From Diogma glabrata (taxonomy: Eukaryota > Arthropoda > Insecta > Diptera > Cylindrotomidae), in the NCBI GenBank assembly GCA_963693315.1, contig OY856188.1, positions 101,806,462 through 101,870,461 of the forward strand: a stretch of 64,000 nt of DNA, in the 5' to 3' direction. The notes under the pieces were generated by a model that was not told the origin of the DNA, did no database searches, and saw nothing but the letters and a program-made list of their open reading frames with translations. Positions 47,571 to 59,790 of the stretch are shown here, piece after piece; position 1 is the first letter of the stretch, and each line of letters starts with the position of its first letter. The position numbers and the translations under genes were made by a program.

Positions 47571-47639
47571 ACTCAAAATTCTTCCATAACTGGTGATAAA
47601 TCGACGTGATTAGGAGCTAAAACAAATAAACAATAAATA

Positions 47640-48430
47640 AAAAACCCCAAAAAATTTGGAGAAAATTAAGGTATGTCAAATTCAATTCAAAGAAGAATAA
47701 TAACGGAATGTAAGCGTGCAAATCTCGATCTAGTTTCGGGATGGGATTAAACTAACTTTGTTAAATATATAGCAACTCAAATACAATAGATCATCAAATT
47801 CTGTTCAACTGTTCAATAATTATGCATGTTAGATTTTCGGCAATTCGGTTTTAGAAAAATAAAAGTCTTTTTAGATGAGGTAGACACTTATTCTAAAATA
47901 ATTGAATTTTTAAAAAACAGAAAGGCTAAAGTCTTTACGTTCACGCCCAAAGACCTTAGAAAATAAGTTCTTCTACTATAGAGAATCAGTGGTGGTAACT
48001 CTGAGGAAGAGATAATATCTGAATTAGTAATGATCTTTCCAATAATATAAATTTATCCATTCTCTACTCAATGGTAATAAACCTACAAGATTCGACTTAA
48101 CATGTTTACAATCCATTTCGATACTGGACAAGATCTATCAGAGATCCTAAATTTAAAATATCCGTTTCATCAGAGAGTGAACTGGAAACGAATATATAAA
48201 ACGGAAATAATCCAATGTTTTAGATACCAGAGATTTGGGTATGTTGGCCAAAACTATGCGTTTACCAAGAGATGCGTCAAATGTGGTGAGGACCATGAAA
48301 AAAAAAATTGTCAAAGCGAGAAAGATAATGCTAACTCCAAGCCGGCGATTTGTGTTAACTGTGGCAAAGAAGGTCATCCTGTCAGTTACACAGGTTTTGT
48401 GTGAATCATACCAAAAATTCAAGCAAACTA
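47640..48430 (+). pseudogene. LINE ORF1 (gag-like, PRE_C2HC type), broken
   Basis: Degenerate frames give LDEVDTYSKIIEFLKNRKAK and FTPKDLRK, then at 48102-48404 DLSEILNLKYPFHQRVNWKR, IIQCFRYQRFGYVGQNYAFT, CVKCGEDHEKKNC and CVNCGKEGHP. The order basic/hydrophobic PRE domain, Q-C-x-R-C-Q-x-FGH-like, then CCHC knuckles is that of ORF1 of Jockey-type LINEs. The expected FGH is FGY. ORF2 is not present downstream. Confidence 0.7.
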
Positions 48431-49168
48431 ATGATATGGTGTAATGCCTCCAGCCAGATAAACAAAAAAATTAAACAACCACAGATTTTTTTTAATGTGT
48501 ACACATAATCGATGGAAACATAGAAAAAAAACCAAAAACTGATCGTTTCCTTTATCGTGGAAATCGACCTTTATGTTTTCATCGATTATAAATACCCGAT
48601 CCACCCATTTTTTTTCTTTCCGATTCTCGACGTCTGCTGGTATTTCATTGCGTGGAGTGGAATCTGAGAAAAAAATGGCGTTGCATGATGAATAAGGTTG
48701 GTGCGTGAAAATTATTATAATTCAATATTAGATTTATTACCGATAGTTTTACTGTCGAGTTTAATCAACACCAATAATTTCGGTAATAGTAATTTCGAGA
48801 CGAATAATTTAGCCCTCCGCTAGTAAAATAATAACCATGCGAATAAAAGAAAAATCGGCGTTATGTACAGAAAATTAAGTTAAATTCATTGTGAACAGTT
48901 TGCTCAATCAAACGATTGGTACATGTTTACATTTTTTTCCTGTTATGTTGTCTATAAATGGCCACCAACCGATCTATTCAGTGTTAATTTATTCATTTTA
49001 ATTTAAAAAAAAAGAACAAAAGAAAACGTGTAAATTGTCAAAGTTAAAATTTGGATTAAAATAATAAGAAAAGAAACCATTCCCAAATAAAAAGATAGTA
49101 AAGTGCTTGGAATAGTGAAACCAAACCTCACAAATGTAATATAATATAAACCTATTTTGTTTAAACTA
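48431..49168. other. Non-coding stretch left of the CACTA element
   Basis: No gene is seen. ATTGTGAACAGTTTGCTCAA near 48888 has a diverged counterpart just right of the CACTA element (near 63620). Confidence 0.4.
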
Positions 49169-49700
49169 CACAGTAAAAAAAAAGTGTAATTTTACATCTT
49201 TTCTTTACTACATGTATGTTGTAAGAAATTAGTTTTCCTGTAAAAATACACATATATGAAGAAAAAAACAGTACTTTTACACGTACGAGTAGTTTTACTA
49301 CCTATTATTATTATTACAATAATGTTGCTATGGTTATTATAGGAATTTTACACTGTATTGTAGCTAAAATTCAATTAAAGTCGTAAGTATACAACGAGTA
49401 ACTACAATTACATCGAAATATCACTCAATTTTGCACAGCAAGTGCAATACAGCAGGCACTTACAGTATTTCTACACATTTAGTTTGTATTTATTCTCTTT
49501 TTTATAAACACAAACAAAAAAAGTAGGTAACACTGTGTACTTCTACCTAGATAAACACGCTAAAAGTACTCAAAAAATAAGTAAAAGTTCATACATATAT
49601 ATAGCAATAGCACTAACGGACTGCATTTCTACACATAATTGTGTACTTTTACTGTGTTATGTGTAGAAATACTGAGTTAATCAGATCATTGCCACCATCA
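49169..49700. repeat. Left terminal and subterminal repeats of the CACTA element
   Basis: Beyond the CACAGTAAAAA terminus, short motifs such as GTACTTTTAC, TACTTTTAC and GTAGAAATAC (and complements) occur at least eight times in ~500 bp. In this superfamily such arrays bind the transposase. Confidence 0.7.
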
Positions 49701-49804
49701 TGCAGTTTTTACTAAACTTTTCAAACGTGTGGTAATAAGTATTCCTTTCGGTTTTAAAATGTAATTTTTTGTCGGCAAAAATCTATTGTTAAGTTTATAG
49801 TAAA

Positions 49805-50011
49805 ATGTTTACATGTTTAGTATGTTCGTTCCAAACAGTAGATATAAGTATTTATGATAAACATGTGCGAATGCACAGATTTATTAAAAGTGCAAAATTT
49901 TGTTGTTATTTTTGCCACCAAAATTTTTCTACATATAGTTCATACGCATCACATAAATACAGAAAACACCCTGCTACAATAAAGTGCAATCCGTGTAATA
50001 AAAAAAAATGT
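49805..50011 (+). pseudogene. CACTA transposase, N-terminal zinc fingers (interrupted by insertion)
   Basis: The ATG at 49805 opens a frame with two C2H2 fingers: CLVCSFQTVDISIYDKHVRM plus H (CX2CX12HX3H) and CYFCHQNFSTYSSYASHKYR plus KH (CX2CX12HX4H). A CNPCNKKKC segment follows, where the TTAA insertion begins. The frame is in register with the sequence after 52134 if the insertion plus one TTAA is discounted. The fingers probably recognise DNA at the element ends. Confidence 0.75.
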
Positions 50012-50015
50012 TTAA
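50012..50015. repeat. TTAA target duplication, left (partner 52131-52134)
   Basis: TTAA flanks the 2115-bp insert on both sides, at a site where the host frame would otherwise be continuous. Confidence 0.85.
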
Positions 50016-50029
50016 CCCCTTGTGCATCA

Positions 50030-50137
50030 ATCACGAGTCTGACTCGTGGACATTTATTTTGCTTTGTGAAACAATCACGAGTCTGACTCGTAGAAATTTA
50101 TTTTACTTTCTAAGACAATCACGAGTTAGACTCGTGA
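50030..50137. repeat. Three copies of a palindromic ATCACGAGTCTGACTCGTG unit
   Basis: CACGAGTCTGACTCGTG (or CACGAGTTAGACTCGTG) recurs at about 50031, 50078 and 50118, each itself a near-perfect inverted repeat. It lies just inside the left end of the TTAA element and may be a protein-binding array. Confidence 0.8.
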
Positions 50138-50779
50138 TAACAAAATAAATTAAATTCTTGGAATCACTTGACTTCATTTCAAAATTGTGATCGAACGGGT
50201 GAACCGATTTTAATGAATTTTTTTTTGTTTAAAAGGTACATAGTGACGCCTTATGAAAATATTACTTTAACAAAAAATATTCATATTTTTAGATGATTTT
50301 TTAAAATTTTATTTGTTCAAACATGGTGATTTCAAAAAGTATCGTTTTCTTCTCTTTCATAAATATATATATAAAATGGCGGAATCAATATGGCAGCTAC
50401 AAGCTTACGGCCTCACTCTGAAAGTATAGAAATTTGGCCTCCAACACAAATTTAAAATATCAACAGATGTGTTGTTTTACTTAGAATGTTGATAATTATA
50501 AGTAGTTTCAACTTCCGAGTGGTGTTAAATTTTTTATTCAAAATGGCGGCTCGTAAATATAAAAATATAAAATTGAAAAAAAACAAATAACAGATCTCCC
50601 GTTTTTATATTTTCTTCCATAATTTAGAATATTCATTAACTTTTTACAAAAAACCTGGAAAATTGCACTTTGGAGCTGTTTTTTGGAAATTATAGAAGTT
50701 TTGCCTAGAATTTCCATAACAATCTTTCGGTATATATTAGCCGATTTTTTTTAAAAATAATTTTCTACAAAAAACTTCA

Positions 50780-51290
50780 AAATAAATAAATAAATAAAAT
50801 AATAAATAAATAAATAAAAATAAATAAAAAAAAATAAAAATATATAAATAAATAAATAAAAATAAATATATGAAAAAAAAATAAATAAAAATAAATCAAA
50901 ATTATTAAAATAAATAAAAATAAATAAAAATAAATAAAAATTATTAAAATAAATAAAAATAAATAAAAATAACTAAAAATAAATAAAAATTATTAAGATA
51001 AATAAAAATAAATAAATAAATAAAAACTAAAAAATAAATAAATAATTAGATAAATAAATAAATAAATAAATAAAAAAGTAAATAAATTAATTAATAACTA
51101 AATAAATAAATAACTAAATTAATAAATAAATAAATAAATAAATAATTAAATAAGTAACTAAATAAATAGATAAATAAATAAATAAATACGCAAGTAAGTA
51201 GGCAAGTAAGTAAATAAAAAAATAAATAACTAAATAAATAAATAAATAAATAAATAAAAATAAATAAATAAAAATAAATAAACTACCAAC
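50780..51290. repeat. (AATA)n / (AAATA)n low-complexity tract
   Basis: About 510 bp of almost pure AATA/AAATA repeats with TAGATAA and AAGTAAGTAGG variants, in the centre of the TTAA element. Confidence 0.95.
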
Positions 51291-52134
51291 ATTCTTCGTC
51301 CAAGAACGCATATGTTGATATTTAAAATTTGTGCTGGCAATTCCAAATTGCTATACTTTCAGAATGAGGCCGTAAGCCTATATCCGCCATATTTATTCCC
51401 CAATTTTGAATTTTGAAAAGGGGCACACGGCATTGGAAACAAGAGACAATAAGCTACAATATTTGCCCATAAACCTTCTGAAAAACCTAAATCATTCTGA
51501 AGAGCAGGGGGTCTCCGAGTTGCAAAGAATGCCTCATATATATAGTTATTACTTAATTCAAATAAATAAGTAATCATTTCAAACACATAATTTATTTTCA
51601 CACATAAAACTATATGTTTTATGTATTAAAATTTAATACCTTTAAATCAAAAAAATTCTATAGAATCCCTGCACTAGTTTTTAGTAAATCTAAATTTACA
51701 GTAAAATAAATCTTTCAAACATAAAAAAATAAAACAAAAAATTAAGATTTTTTTTAAATCGCAAGGTTTGAAAACTTAAAACTAATATAAAATATTATTT
51801 TTTTCTATCAGTATAGTACTTTTAAAAAGCCTAACTTAAGTACCTTTCAAACAAAAAAAAAATTAATAAAATCGGTTCAACCGTTCGAGCACAATTTAAC
51901 TTTTAACTTTCATGTTTCTTAAAAAAGTTCGAGCCACCCTGTAGCTTAGAACTAGTGAGAAAATAAAAAAATAAAAAACACGTGTTAGTTTTTTTTTATT
52001 ATAGTAACGATCATCAAAGTTTCAAGAAAATCGAAGCATTTTTTTAAAAGAACTATTTTCGGCACAAAATTTTTCAAACAAATAGTTCAACCAAACATAA
52101 ATTTTTTTAAACAAATAAAACCTTAAGGGGTTAA

Positions 52135-54121
52135 GAAAAAAATATGAAATTAAGTGCAAAGTGTCAAGTTGTATTTTCGTTTGTAACGATGAGATTTCTA
52201 TAGTGCGACATGTACTAAGCCATTTAAAAAACAGTCAAAATTCTGTACAATGTCCACTAGCTTCCTGTGTAGTGTATTTTAAAAATATGTGGTCCTTTAG
52301 ATCACATTTAAGAAGAGTGCATTTATTTCAGTTTTCTGCAAAAGAACATATACAATCAGAGTCTGATGGTGCATTAAGGGTAGCTGATACTGTTGCTTTT
52401 GAACACAGTTGTGATAGTATACCAATATCTACACAGCCTCAGACTTTAGATCCCATACCATTTGAAGGTCTACACTTTAAAGACTTGTTTTTGCAACTTA
52501 AAATAAAACACAATGTACCAGAAAGTGTTATAAAACTAATTATTGATGAGATTCACCATTAATGTAATAACTGTAAGGTGTCATGTACAGCAGAATTAGA
52601 AAAAATCTATGTTAAATATAGTTTACAAAAAAATGTTATTGAAGAAATTGAACAAAATGTTTTAACCAAAATGAATGTTAAAGCTGATGAAATCATCGGT
52701 TCTACATATAAGAGAAATACGTTTTTTAAAAAAGATGAATATTTTATCAAACCTCTTTCAGTATATTTAGGTAAAAACAGAAATCATATAGATTGCTATT
52801 ATCATTACATTCCGATACTTGAAACATTGAAAATGTTAATTAATGATAAATCTGTAGAAAAACAGATATTCACTGCACAGACACCATCTGTTAATGACAT
52901 ATATGCAGATTACACAGATGGTTTAATTTATCGAAATAACATTTTTTTTAACAGCACAAGACTAGAATTGATATTATATATGGATGCGTTTGAAGTTTGC
53001 AATCCGTTGGGCTCAGCTAAAGTTAAACATAAAATATTAGCCGCATATTTTAACTTAGGAAATATTTTGCCCCATAACAGATCAAAAGTGGACAATATTC
53101 AACTTGTGATTCTTTGCAAAGAATTGCATGTTAAAGAGTTTGGGTATAATAAAATATTCGAAAAATTAATAGGCGATCTCAAAATTCTTGAAAATAAAGG
53201 AATTACATCAATAAATGGTAATATTCGCGGTTCACTTATAGCTATCTGTGGAGACAATTTGGGTGCACATCAAATAGGTGGATTTTTAGAAAATTTTAGT
53301 ACTTCGCAATATTTTTGCAGATATTGCTATACTACAATGAATGAATTTAAAGCTTTTGATAAAGTACACGTAAAATACCGCTCTCCTTGTAGTTATGCGA
53401 ATGATATAAAAGAATTAACTGATTTTGAGATACTAAATTGCCGAGGAATTAAACAAAGTTGTATATTTAATGAACTTAAATTTTACCATATTTGCAGCCC
53501 AGGTCTGCCACCGTGCATTGCACATGACCTTTATGAAGGCATTGTTCCTAAAGATTTAAATTTGTATGTTCAATATTTTGTTGCAAAAGATTACTTCTCT
53601 TTCACATTTTTGAATCAGAACGTGCGTTACATTGCATCATATTTAAAGTTGAATACATCTTTACCAGAAATAAATAAAAAAACTAAGCGGATTCCAGGCC
53701 ATGCACATCAAAATTATATATTTTTGGTAATATTTCCGTTAGTAATGCTCAACTGCAGAAATAGCTTTAATTATGATGACCCAGTTTGGACACTCGTTCT
53801 CGATCTTTTACAAATATGCCAAATAGTTTCATCGCATTCTATATCATACAATCAAGTTCACAAACTTGAATTTGTAATAAATCGTTATATTCATTCGAGG
53901 AAGACGAATTTTCCAAGTGAAAATTTAATACCGAAACATCACCATGTGCGGCATTATCCTAGTTTAATTAGGAAATTTGTCCCATTAAGCAAATTTTCAA
54001 CGCTTAGATTTGAAAGCAAACATCAATATTTCAAAAAAGTTTTGAGTAATGCTAGAAATTTCAAAAATGTTACCAAACTTTTGGCCGAAAGGCACCAATT
54101 ATTTCAAAGCTCACTAAAGTC
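52135..54121 (+). pseudogene. CACTA transposase, remaining finger and catalytic core (disrupted)
   Basis: Same frame as 49805-50011. CNDEISIVRHVLSHL and CPLASCVVYFKNMWSFRSHL extend the finger region. An in-frame TAA (52560-52562) separates it from the core, which continues in the same frame from 52563. The core shows LILYMDAFEVCNPLGSAKVK, IAICGDNLGAHQIGGF, CRYCYTTMNEF and LPPCIAHDLYEGIV. These DxFE(V/I)CNPLGS, DNLxxH and HDLYEG blocks mark a transposase group common in fish and insects (CACTA/EnSpm type). Asp residues in the first two blocks and the Glu of HDLYEG are candidate catalytic positions. The LTR element cuts it after 54121; the C-terminus is at 59379-59790. The 52560 stop could be a mutation or hide a small intron. 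Confidence 0.8.
54118..54121. repeat. AGTC target duplication, left (partner 59375-59378)
   Basis: AGTC flanks the LTR element on both sides; with one copy removed the transposase frame runs on without change. Confidence 0.9.
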
Positions 54122-55203
54122 TCTTATAACTGCCCTGATACGGAGCCAGTTATTATTTTGGACCTTTAAAGAAATATAATATGCTAGAAATTTTCCTAGC
54201 ACGCCGGATATCTATTTATCCCCGGTACGACCCTTGAGATTGGGAATCTCTTATTTTGTATAATTAGCCTGTCATCAAAATACCCAAGTTAAAACACACA
54301 AAAAAAAAACTAAATTTCAATACTAATATAAAATAAAACAATAACTTATCTTAAATTGTTGATTGATGATCTGGTTCATCAAAATTTCTTGCTAATTCCA
54401 CTGTTTCATCAATAACTTTTATATATTTTTTTCCTTGCAATACTAAAAATATCTTTCAATGATTTCAATAAATCTTGTTCTTCTGAGTGCAAATTCTCGA
54501 CGTGTGATGTTAGACGTTCTGGTGTTTTTAAATCTTCTTTACAAATCGGACAAAAAAAATCCTTCCAAGATATCATTATCACTATCAAAAGGATTAGCCA
54601 TTATAAATTTAAAATAATACTACATCATTTATCTTCAACCACTTTATTCTTTAGATGCAACAAACATTTTTGTTTTGATCATAGAAATTGGATCAAAATT
54701 ATTTTACTTCATACAATAATTAACCTGTCAGAATAAGTGGAATAACTTATTATTAAACTGTGTTAAAATTATTTGAAAATATTCTTTATGTTTCCAGACA
54801 CAAAATTTAATTCTATTTAACTATAAGCTATGTTTATTTAATGTTTAAAACAAGAATAATTGAACATTTTCTTTTTAATCACAAAAATGGAATGAATGTT
54901 CTTAAAATTGCAAAATGTGATTTTGCTTTTGACATCTTATGATGTCAAAACAAAATCGGGTAATACTTGAAAATTCAGCAATGATTAACACGACATCTGT
55001 TCATTAGTATTGGAAATAAAAATTTAGTACGTTCGTTGGCTTTTTATAATATATTCAAAATCAATTAGCAGTTAAGTTGGGAAAATTTTAAAAGTACTAT
55101 TAATGTAAAAATGAACGGAAATTAATGTAATACATTTCTATTGAATTGAAAACAAAGAGGAATTTGGTTTTATTATTGTTTTGCGATTATTGCGATCGTT
55201 ACA
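54122..55203 (-). repeat. LARD-like element, LTR at the low-coordinate side (3' LTR)
   Basis: 1082 bp, direct copy of 58293-59374. Minus-strand orientation is chosen from the TG start and the primer-binding region next to the other LTR. Confidence 0.9.
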
Positions 55204-58200
55204 CCATGAATTCAAGGTAAAAATCAAGATTTCTACTCTTGAAATCACAAAAACGTCGCCATCCCCTCCATGACAGAAACCACCAAAGCACTATTAAACT
55301 TAAACTAATAATAGAAATTCTAATAACTAATAAAAAAAAATTGTAATAACTAAGTAATATTAAATATAACACCTATTTAAATTCTAAAAACCGAGAATTA
55401 AATTTATAACTATAATAACTAATGATTAAGAATATATGTTTAATTTATGACAACTAATAATTCTAACACTAAATTTAATTTTATAAAAAAAATATATTGA
55501 AAAACTTAGGCTTGGTATATAGGAAACAGACGCTAGAGATTTCGATGGTAAAACCCGCAAAATCATGACTCGCAATCACCAACAATAGTAAAACCAACTC
55601 TCAACAAAAAAAAATGGAGCCAGTACGACGGAAATGTAAAAAGGATGAAAGCACAAAAACGAAAAAAAAACAACGAACGCCCAATTCGAAAACATACAAG
55701 ATTTTCTTGTAAAAACAAACTTTATAAAGGAACAAAAAGGACCACCGTCGTAGCCAATCTTTGCTGAATCTTTCACAAAAATTCCTACAACATTATATAT
55801 GTAAAAGTATAATTTATTTATTTAATTTCAGATATACTGAAATTTCAGAATTAATTATATACCTAAAATTATTTATTGACGATAGCACCCCTAAAAATAT
55901 TTATTTATTTTTAAAAGAAAATTGAAAAATAAAAATATTTAGAAGAATGCTTATTTATTGGATGCACCGTCCTAACTTGAAATATTGATTTATTTTTTTT
56001 TTTAAAAAATAAAAAATATTTATTTATATCTTGACGTAAAGCTTAATTAAGAAAATTTATTTTATTTAGAGCTACCTAAAATTAACTTAAATTTAAAAAA
56101 AATTATTTATTTAATAAAAATTATTTATTTAGTTTTTTGAAAAAATTTGTTTGATTTATTTCATTTTTATTTAATAATATGTAAGAGATTCCCAAAATCA
56201 AGATTCGTCTGGAGACAATTTAAAAAGTAAGTATGGCTACAATATCCATATTGTTTAAATCTAAAATATCGCGTTCGCGAGCCCACTCCAACCATGCATG
56301 TGAGAACCTACTGGAAAAGCCCCTAACGACCAGATTCTACAGAACAGATTCTCCCCAACCTAATAAAACAATCACAACTGTCACGATTAGACTCTAGGTC
56401 CATTTCTACTGACCCAGTTGTGCTTGTTTAACCTACAAATAAATTACAACTAAACCTAATGCGAAAGTTGAAAAACTCTCCCGAGCACCAGACTTCAAAT
56501 CTTAAACTCTATGAAAAATTGTTCTATTGTAAATCTAAATGGAAAAATGGAAAGTTTTTTGAATTTGTATGAGGTGAAGCCTCTGATCCTGAAAGCAAAA
56601 GTACAATTGGTTCTTCTCTTCATTACACCGAAGAAGCCTCTGAGCAAAGAATGGTACTACTGGTTTGCACCTAAGTACAAACACAGCAACACCACTCCTC
56701 GTCCCTGAGAACTCCCTCGCTGAATGAAGAGAAGAAACCAATGTTCTTCGATCGCATAACCCCGATGGCCATAGGCGATCTAAGAACGACATCAATGTTA
56801 AAGAGTGAAGCTCTATGGATGGCTTGTTAGGCCTACCGCTGAGAAAAGTGAATCAATAAACCTAAATAATATATAACTTATCCATAATCTAAATAATTTC
56901 TTATTTAAAAATGCTAAATCGAAACATGAAATACATAATATGTGTTAATAAAGTTTTACATGAAATTAATTAAATTTAATCTTCAGACTAAATAATAAAT
57001 TGGTAATTTAAAAAAAAAATTACGATTATTTTAAATTCAAAACTAAGCTTACTAATTTTTAAGTTATTAACTCTAATATATTTGTTTAGGTTAAATCTTT
57101 CGCTTTATTTATTGTATCCAAAACAAAAATAAATGTTAGCTAAAAATAATTATTTCTATATTTATACCACTTTTTAAAATTAATCGCAATGAAAAAATAA
57201 TTCTAAAAAAAATGGTGGTAGCTAAAATGGACTCATACGAGATCTGTATACGTACATTAGCGGATCAATATGATGACAAATGTAGAGATATTGATTTGGA
57301 TCCGGCTCACTCTATAAAGTTGATGGGAATTAATTATTTTCAATTGTACTTCCATAAACATAGACCAATAATACTTTGAAAGTAGTGACGAAAGATTTAA
57401 ACTTATACAAAACTGTTGAAAAGCTGTTTGGTCAATGTTAACTTTTATTACGTTAATAACATCCTAAAACTCATAGGAACATGACTTAACCACAATCAGA
57501 AAAACATACGATTAATTTCATATATAAATTAATTGCATCATCCAAAAATGTGTACAATATATAAACAAATATATGTACAATATGTACATGGTAGCATAAA
57601 AAAATTTCAAAAAAACTGCTTCCCCAAAACGGTTTTCTTTTTTCCAAATAAAAAAACAATTAGTATTACTAAAAGCAGATGACAGCACAAAAAACAATCT
57701 CCAAAAAAATTGCTGTCCCAAAACGGTTTTTTTCAAAATTAAAAATATCAAAATTCAAAATATATAATTTCCTAATCAAAACCGAAACGAAACCAATAAC
57801 TGGTTTATTTCAAGATAAACAAAAAGCTGATTGACAACCACGGCCCAAACCGGTTGCCACCACCCTATTACCAAAAAAAACCACAACTGGTTTATCCTAA
57901 AACTTACAAAGAGAAACGCGGAATTCTTTAAATTTTGAAAATATAAATTTAGAGTACTTATGATAAATATACACATGAACACCTTAGAAACTAAACCTTT
58001 ATTTTTTCCTCTAGCTTTTTAACAAAATTTAGCTAAATAAACCGACGCGAAAAATAAACTATATATAGATATTAATTAATCTGAATTGAAATAATCAATT
58101 AATATATAAATATATAAATATAATAATATAAGATGTTCCACAAAAAAAAGTTTTTTTCAAAAAAAAAACCGGCTTGCCAACGCCCAACCTGGAAAATATT

Positions 58201-58292
58201 TTCCCACCAAATTATTTATATATATATATCTAAAAAAATACAAGAAATATAACTGTAATTAACCTAACGGGTCCCTTTTGTTCGGCGCTAGT
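55204..58292 (-). other. LARD-like element interior, leader-type sequence without coding genes
   Basis: Read on the minus strand it contains two CCGTTTTGGG-containing repeats (near 57720 and 57630) and a GC-richer block (56820-56270) ending near GGTTCTCACATG and GCTCGCGAACG. A GAATCTCTTACATATTATTA block and an AAATAAAT-rich run (56160-55800) follow. The GC-richer block, the CTCACATG...TCGCGA block, the AATCTCT block and the AAATAAAT run match gypsy-B leader positions 28190-29120 in order. A minus frame of 86 codons (56535-56795) has no recognised domain. Confidence 0.65.
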
Positions 58293-59374
58293 TCTTATAA
58301 CTGCCCTGATACGGAGCCAGTTATTATTTTGGACCTTTAAAGAAATATAATATGCTAGAAATTTTCCTAGCACGCCGGATATCTATTTATCCCCGGTACG
58401 GCCCTTGAGATTGGGAATCTCTTATTTTGTATAATTAGCCTGTCATCAAAATACCCAAGTTAAAACACACAAAAAAAAAACTAAATTTCAATACTAATAT
58501 AAAATAAAACAATAACTTATCTTAAATTGTTGATTGATGATCTGGTTCATCAAAATTTCTTGCTAATTCCACTGTTTCATCAATAACTTTTATATATTTT
58601 TTTCCTTGCAATACTAAAAATATCTTTCAATGATTTCAATAAATCTTGTTCTTCTGAGTGCAAATTCTCGACGTGTGATGTTAGACGTTCTGGTGTTTTT
58701 AAATCTTCTTTACAAATCGGACAAAAAAAATCCTTCCAAGATATCATTATCACTATCAAAAGGATTAGCCATTATAAATTTAAAATAATACTACATCATT
58801 TATCTTCAACCACTTTATTCTTTAGATGCAACAAACATTTTTGTTTTGATCATAGAAATTGGATCAAAATTATTTTACTTCATACAATAATTAACCTGTC
58901 AGAATAAGTGGAATAACTTATTATTAAACTGTGTTAAAATTATTTGAAAATATTCTTTATGTTTCCAGACACAAAATTTAATTCTATTTAACTATAAGCT
59001 ATGTTTATTTAATGTTTAAAACAAGAATAATTGAACATTTTCTTTTTAATCACAAAAATGGAATGAATGTTCTTAAAATTGCAAAATGTGATTTTGCTTT
59101 TGACATCTTATGATGTCAAAACAAAATCGGGTAATACTTGAAAATTCAGCAATGATTAACACGACATCTGTTCATTAGTATTGGAAATAAAAATTTAGTA
59201 CGTTCGTTGGCTTTTTATAATATATTCAAAATCAATTAGCAGTTAAGTTGGGAAAATTTTAAAAGTACTATTAATGTAAAAATGAACGGAAATTAATGTA
59301 ATACATTTCTATTGAATTGAAAACAAAGAGGAATTTGGTTTTATTATTGTTTTGCGATTATTGCGATCGTTACA
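58293..59374 (-). repeat. LARD-like element, LTR at the high-coordinate side (5' LTR)
   Basis: Direct copy of 54122-55203; followed by AGTC and the resumed transposase. Confidence 0.9.
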
Positions 59375-59790
59375 AGTCACGGTTTACTGACACAGTAACT
59401 ACCGATACTGTAGTTTATATTGTCAAAAATAATAGTCACAACAATAACACAGACGAATACAGATTTCAAACTAAATGTGCTAGATACAGAGATATCCAAT
59501 ACGATCTCGGTTCTTTGCTGCCTATATTTGTCAATGAATTTAATACAATTGTAGCACTCAAAATTAACTATATTTTTGTCAAATCGTGTTATTCTGAAAT
59601 CGCATTTTATGGCGATATTTATTCAATGGAATTTGAACATACTAAAGGTGTATTTATTGTAGAAAAAGTATCTGATGATCCAATGTTAATTAAATATTCA
59701 AATTTACTGTCCCCTTTCCCTATACAAACATATCAGCTTCAAAATAAAGTTTACGCGTTTTTGCAGCACAGTATTCCATATTTGATCTAA
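59375..59790 (+). pseudogene. CACTA transposase, C-terminal segment after the LTR insertion
   Basis: In frame with 52563-54121. Contains VYIVKNNSHNNNTDEYRFQT, RYRDIQYDLGSLLPIFVNEF and a tail with FIVEKVSDDPMLIKYSNLLS, stop at 59788-59790. The segment is intact. A frame starting at 59317 inside the LTR is accidental. Confidence 0.75.

Larger units (their letters stand above)
50016..52130. mobile_element. TTAA-flanked foldback element (piggyBac-type ends), non-autonomous
   Basis: Starts CCCCTTGTGC and ends AAGGGG (inverted CCCCTT), inside TTAA. Long imperfect inverted arms run inward: GAACGGGTGAACCGATTTTA near 50193 pairs with the complement of AAAATCGGTTCAACCGTTCG near 51873. GCTTACGGCCTCACTCTGAAA near 50405 pairs with TTCAGAATGAGGCCGTAAGC near 51358. 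The centre is an AATA microsatellite. No transposase. TTAA plus CCCTT-like ends is the piggyBac hallmark; its autonomous partner is not in the window. Confidence 0.8.
54122..59374 (-). mobile_element. Non-autonomous LTR retrotransposon (LARD-like), 5.25 kb, minus strand
   Basis: 1082-bp terminal direct repeats (54122-55203, 58293-59374) differ at one position I can see (A at 54230, G at 58401). On the minus strand the LTR begins TGTAACGATCGC and ends GCAGTTATAAGA. Next comes a primer-binding-like region (58292 downward) reading TAGCGCCGAACAAAAGGGAC, close to the lysine-tRNA type. The ~3.1-kb interior has no gag or pol but keeps leader blocks in the same order as gypsy-B. Probably mobilised in trans; recent by LTR identity. 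Confidence 0.9.

Noticed and set aside
50030..50137. CRISPR-like spaced repeats
   Set aside because: Only three short palindromic units with unequal, similar spacers, within a eukaryotic transposon; not a CRISPR array.
51114..51311. 65-codon minus frame in the AATA tract
   Set aside because: Translation of the microsatellite.
59317..59374. ATG at 59317 as start of a 157-codon protein
   Set aside because: The first codons lie in the LTR of the inserted element; from 59375 on it is the transposase C-terminus.
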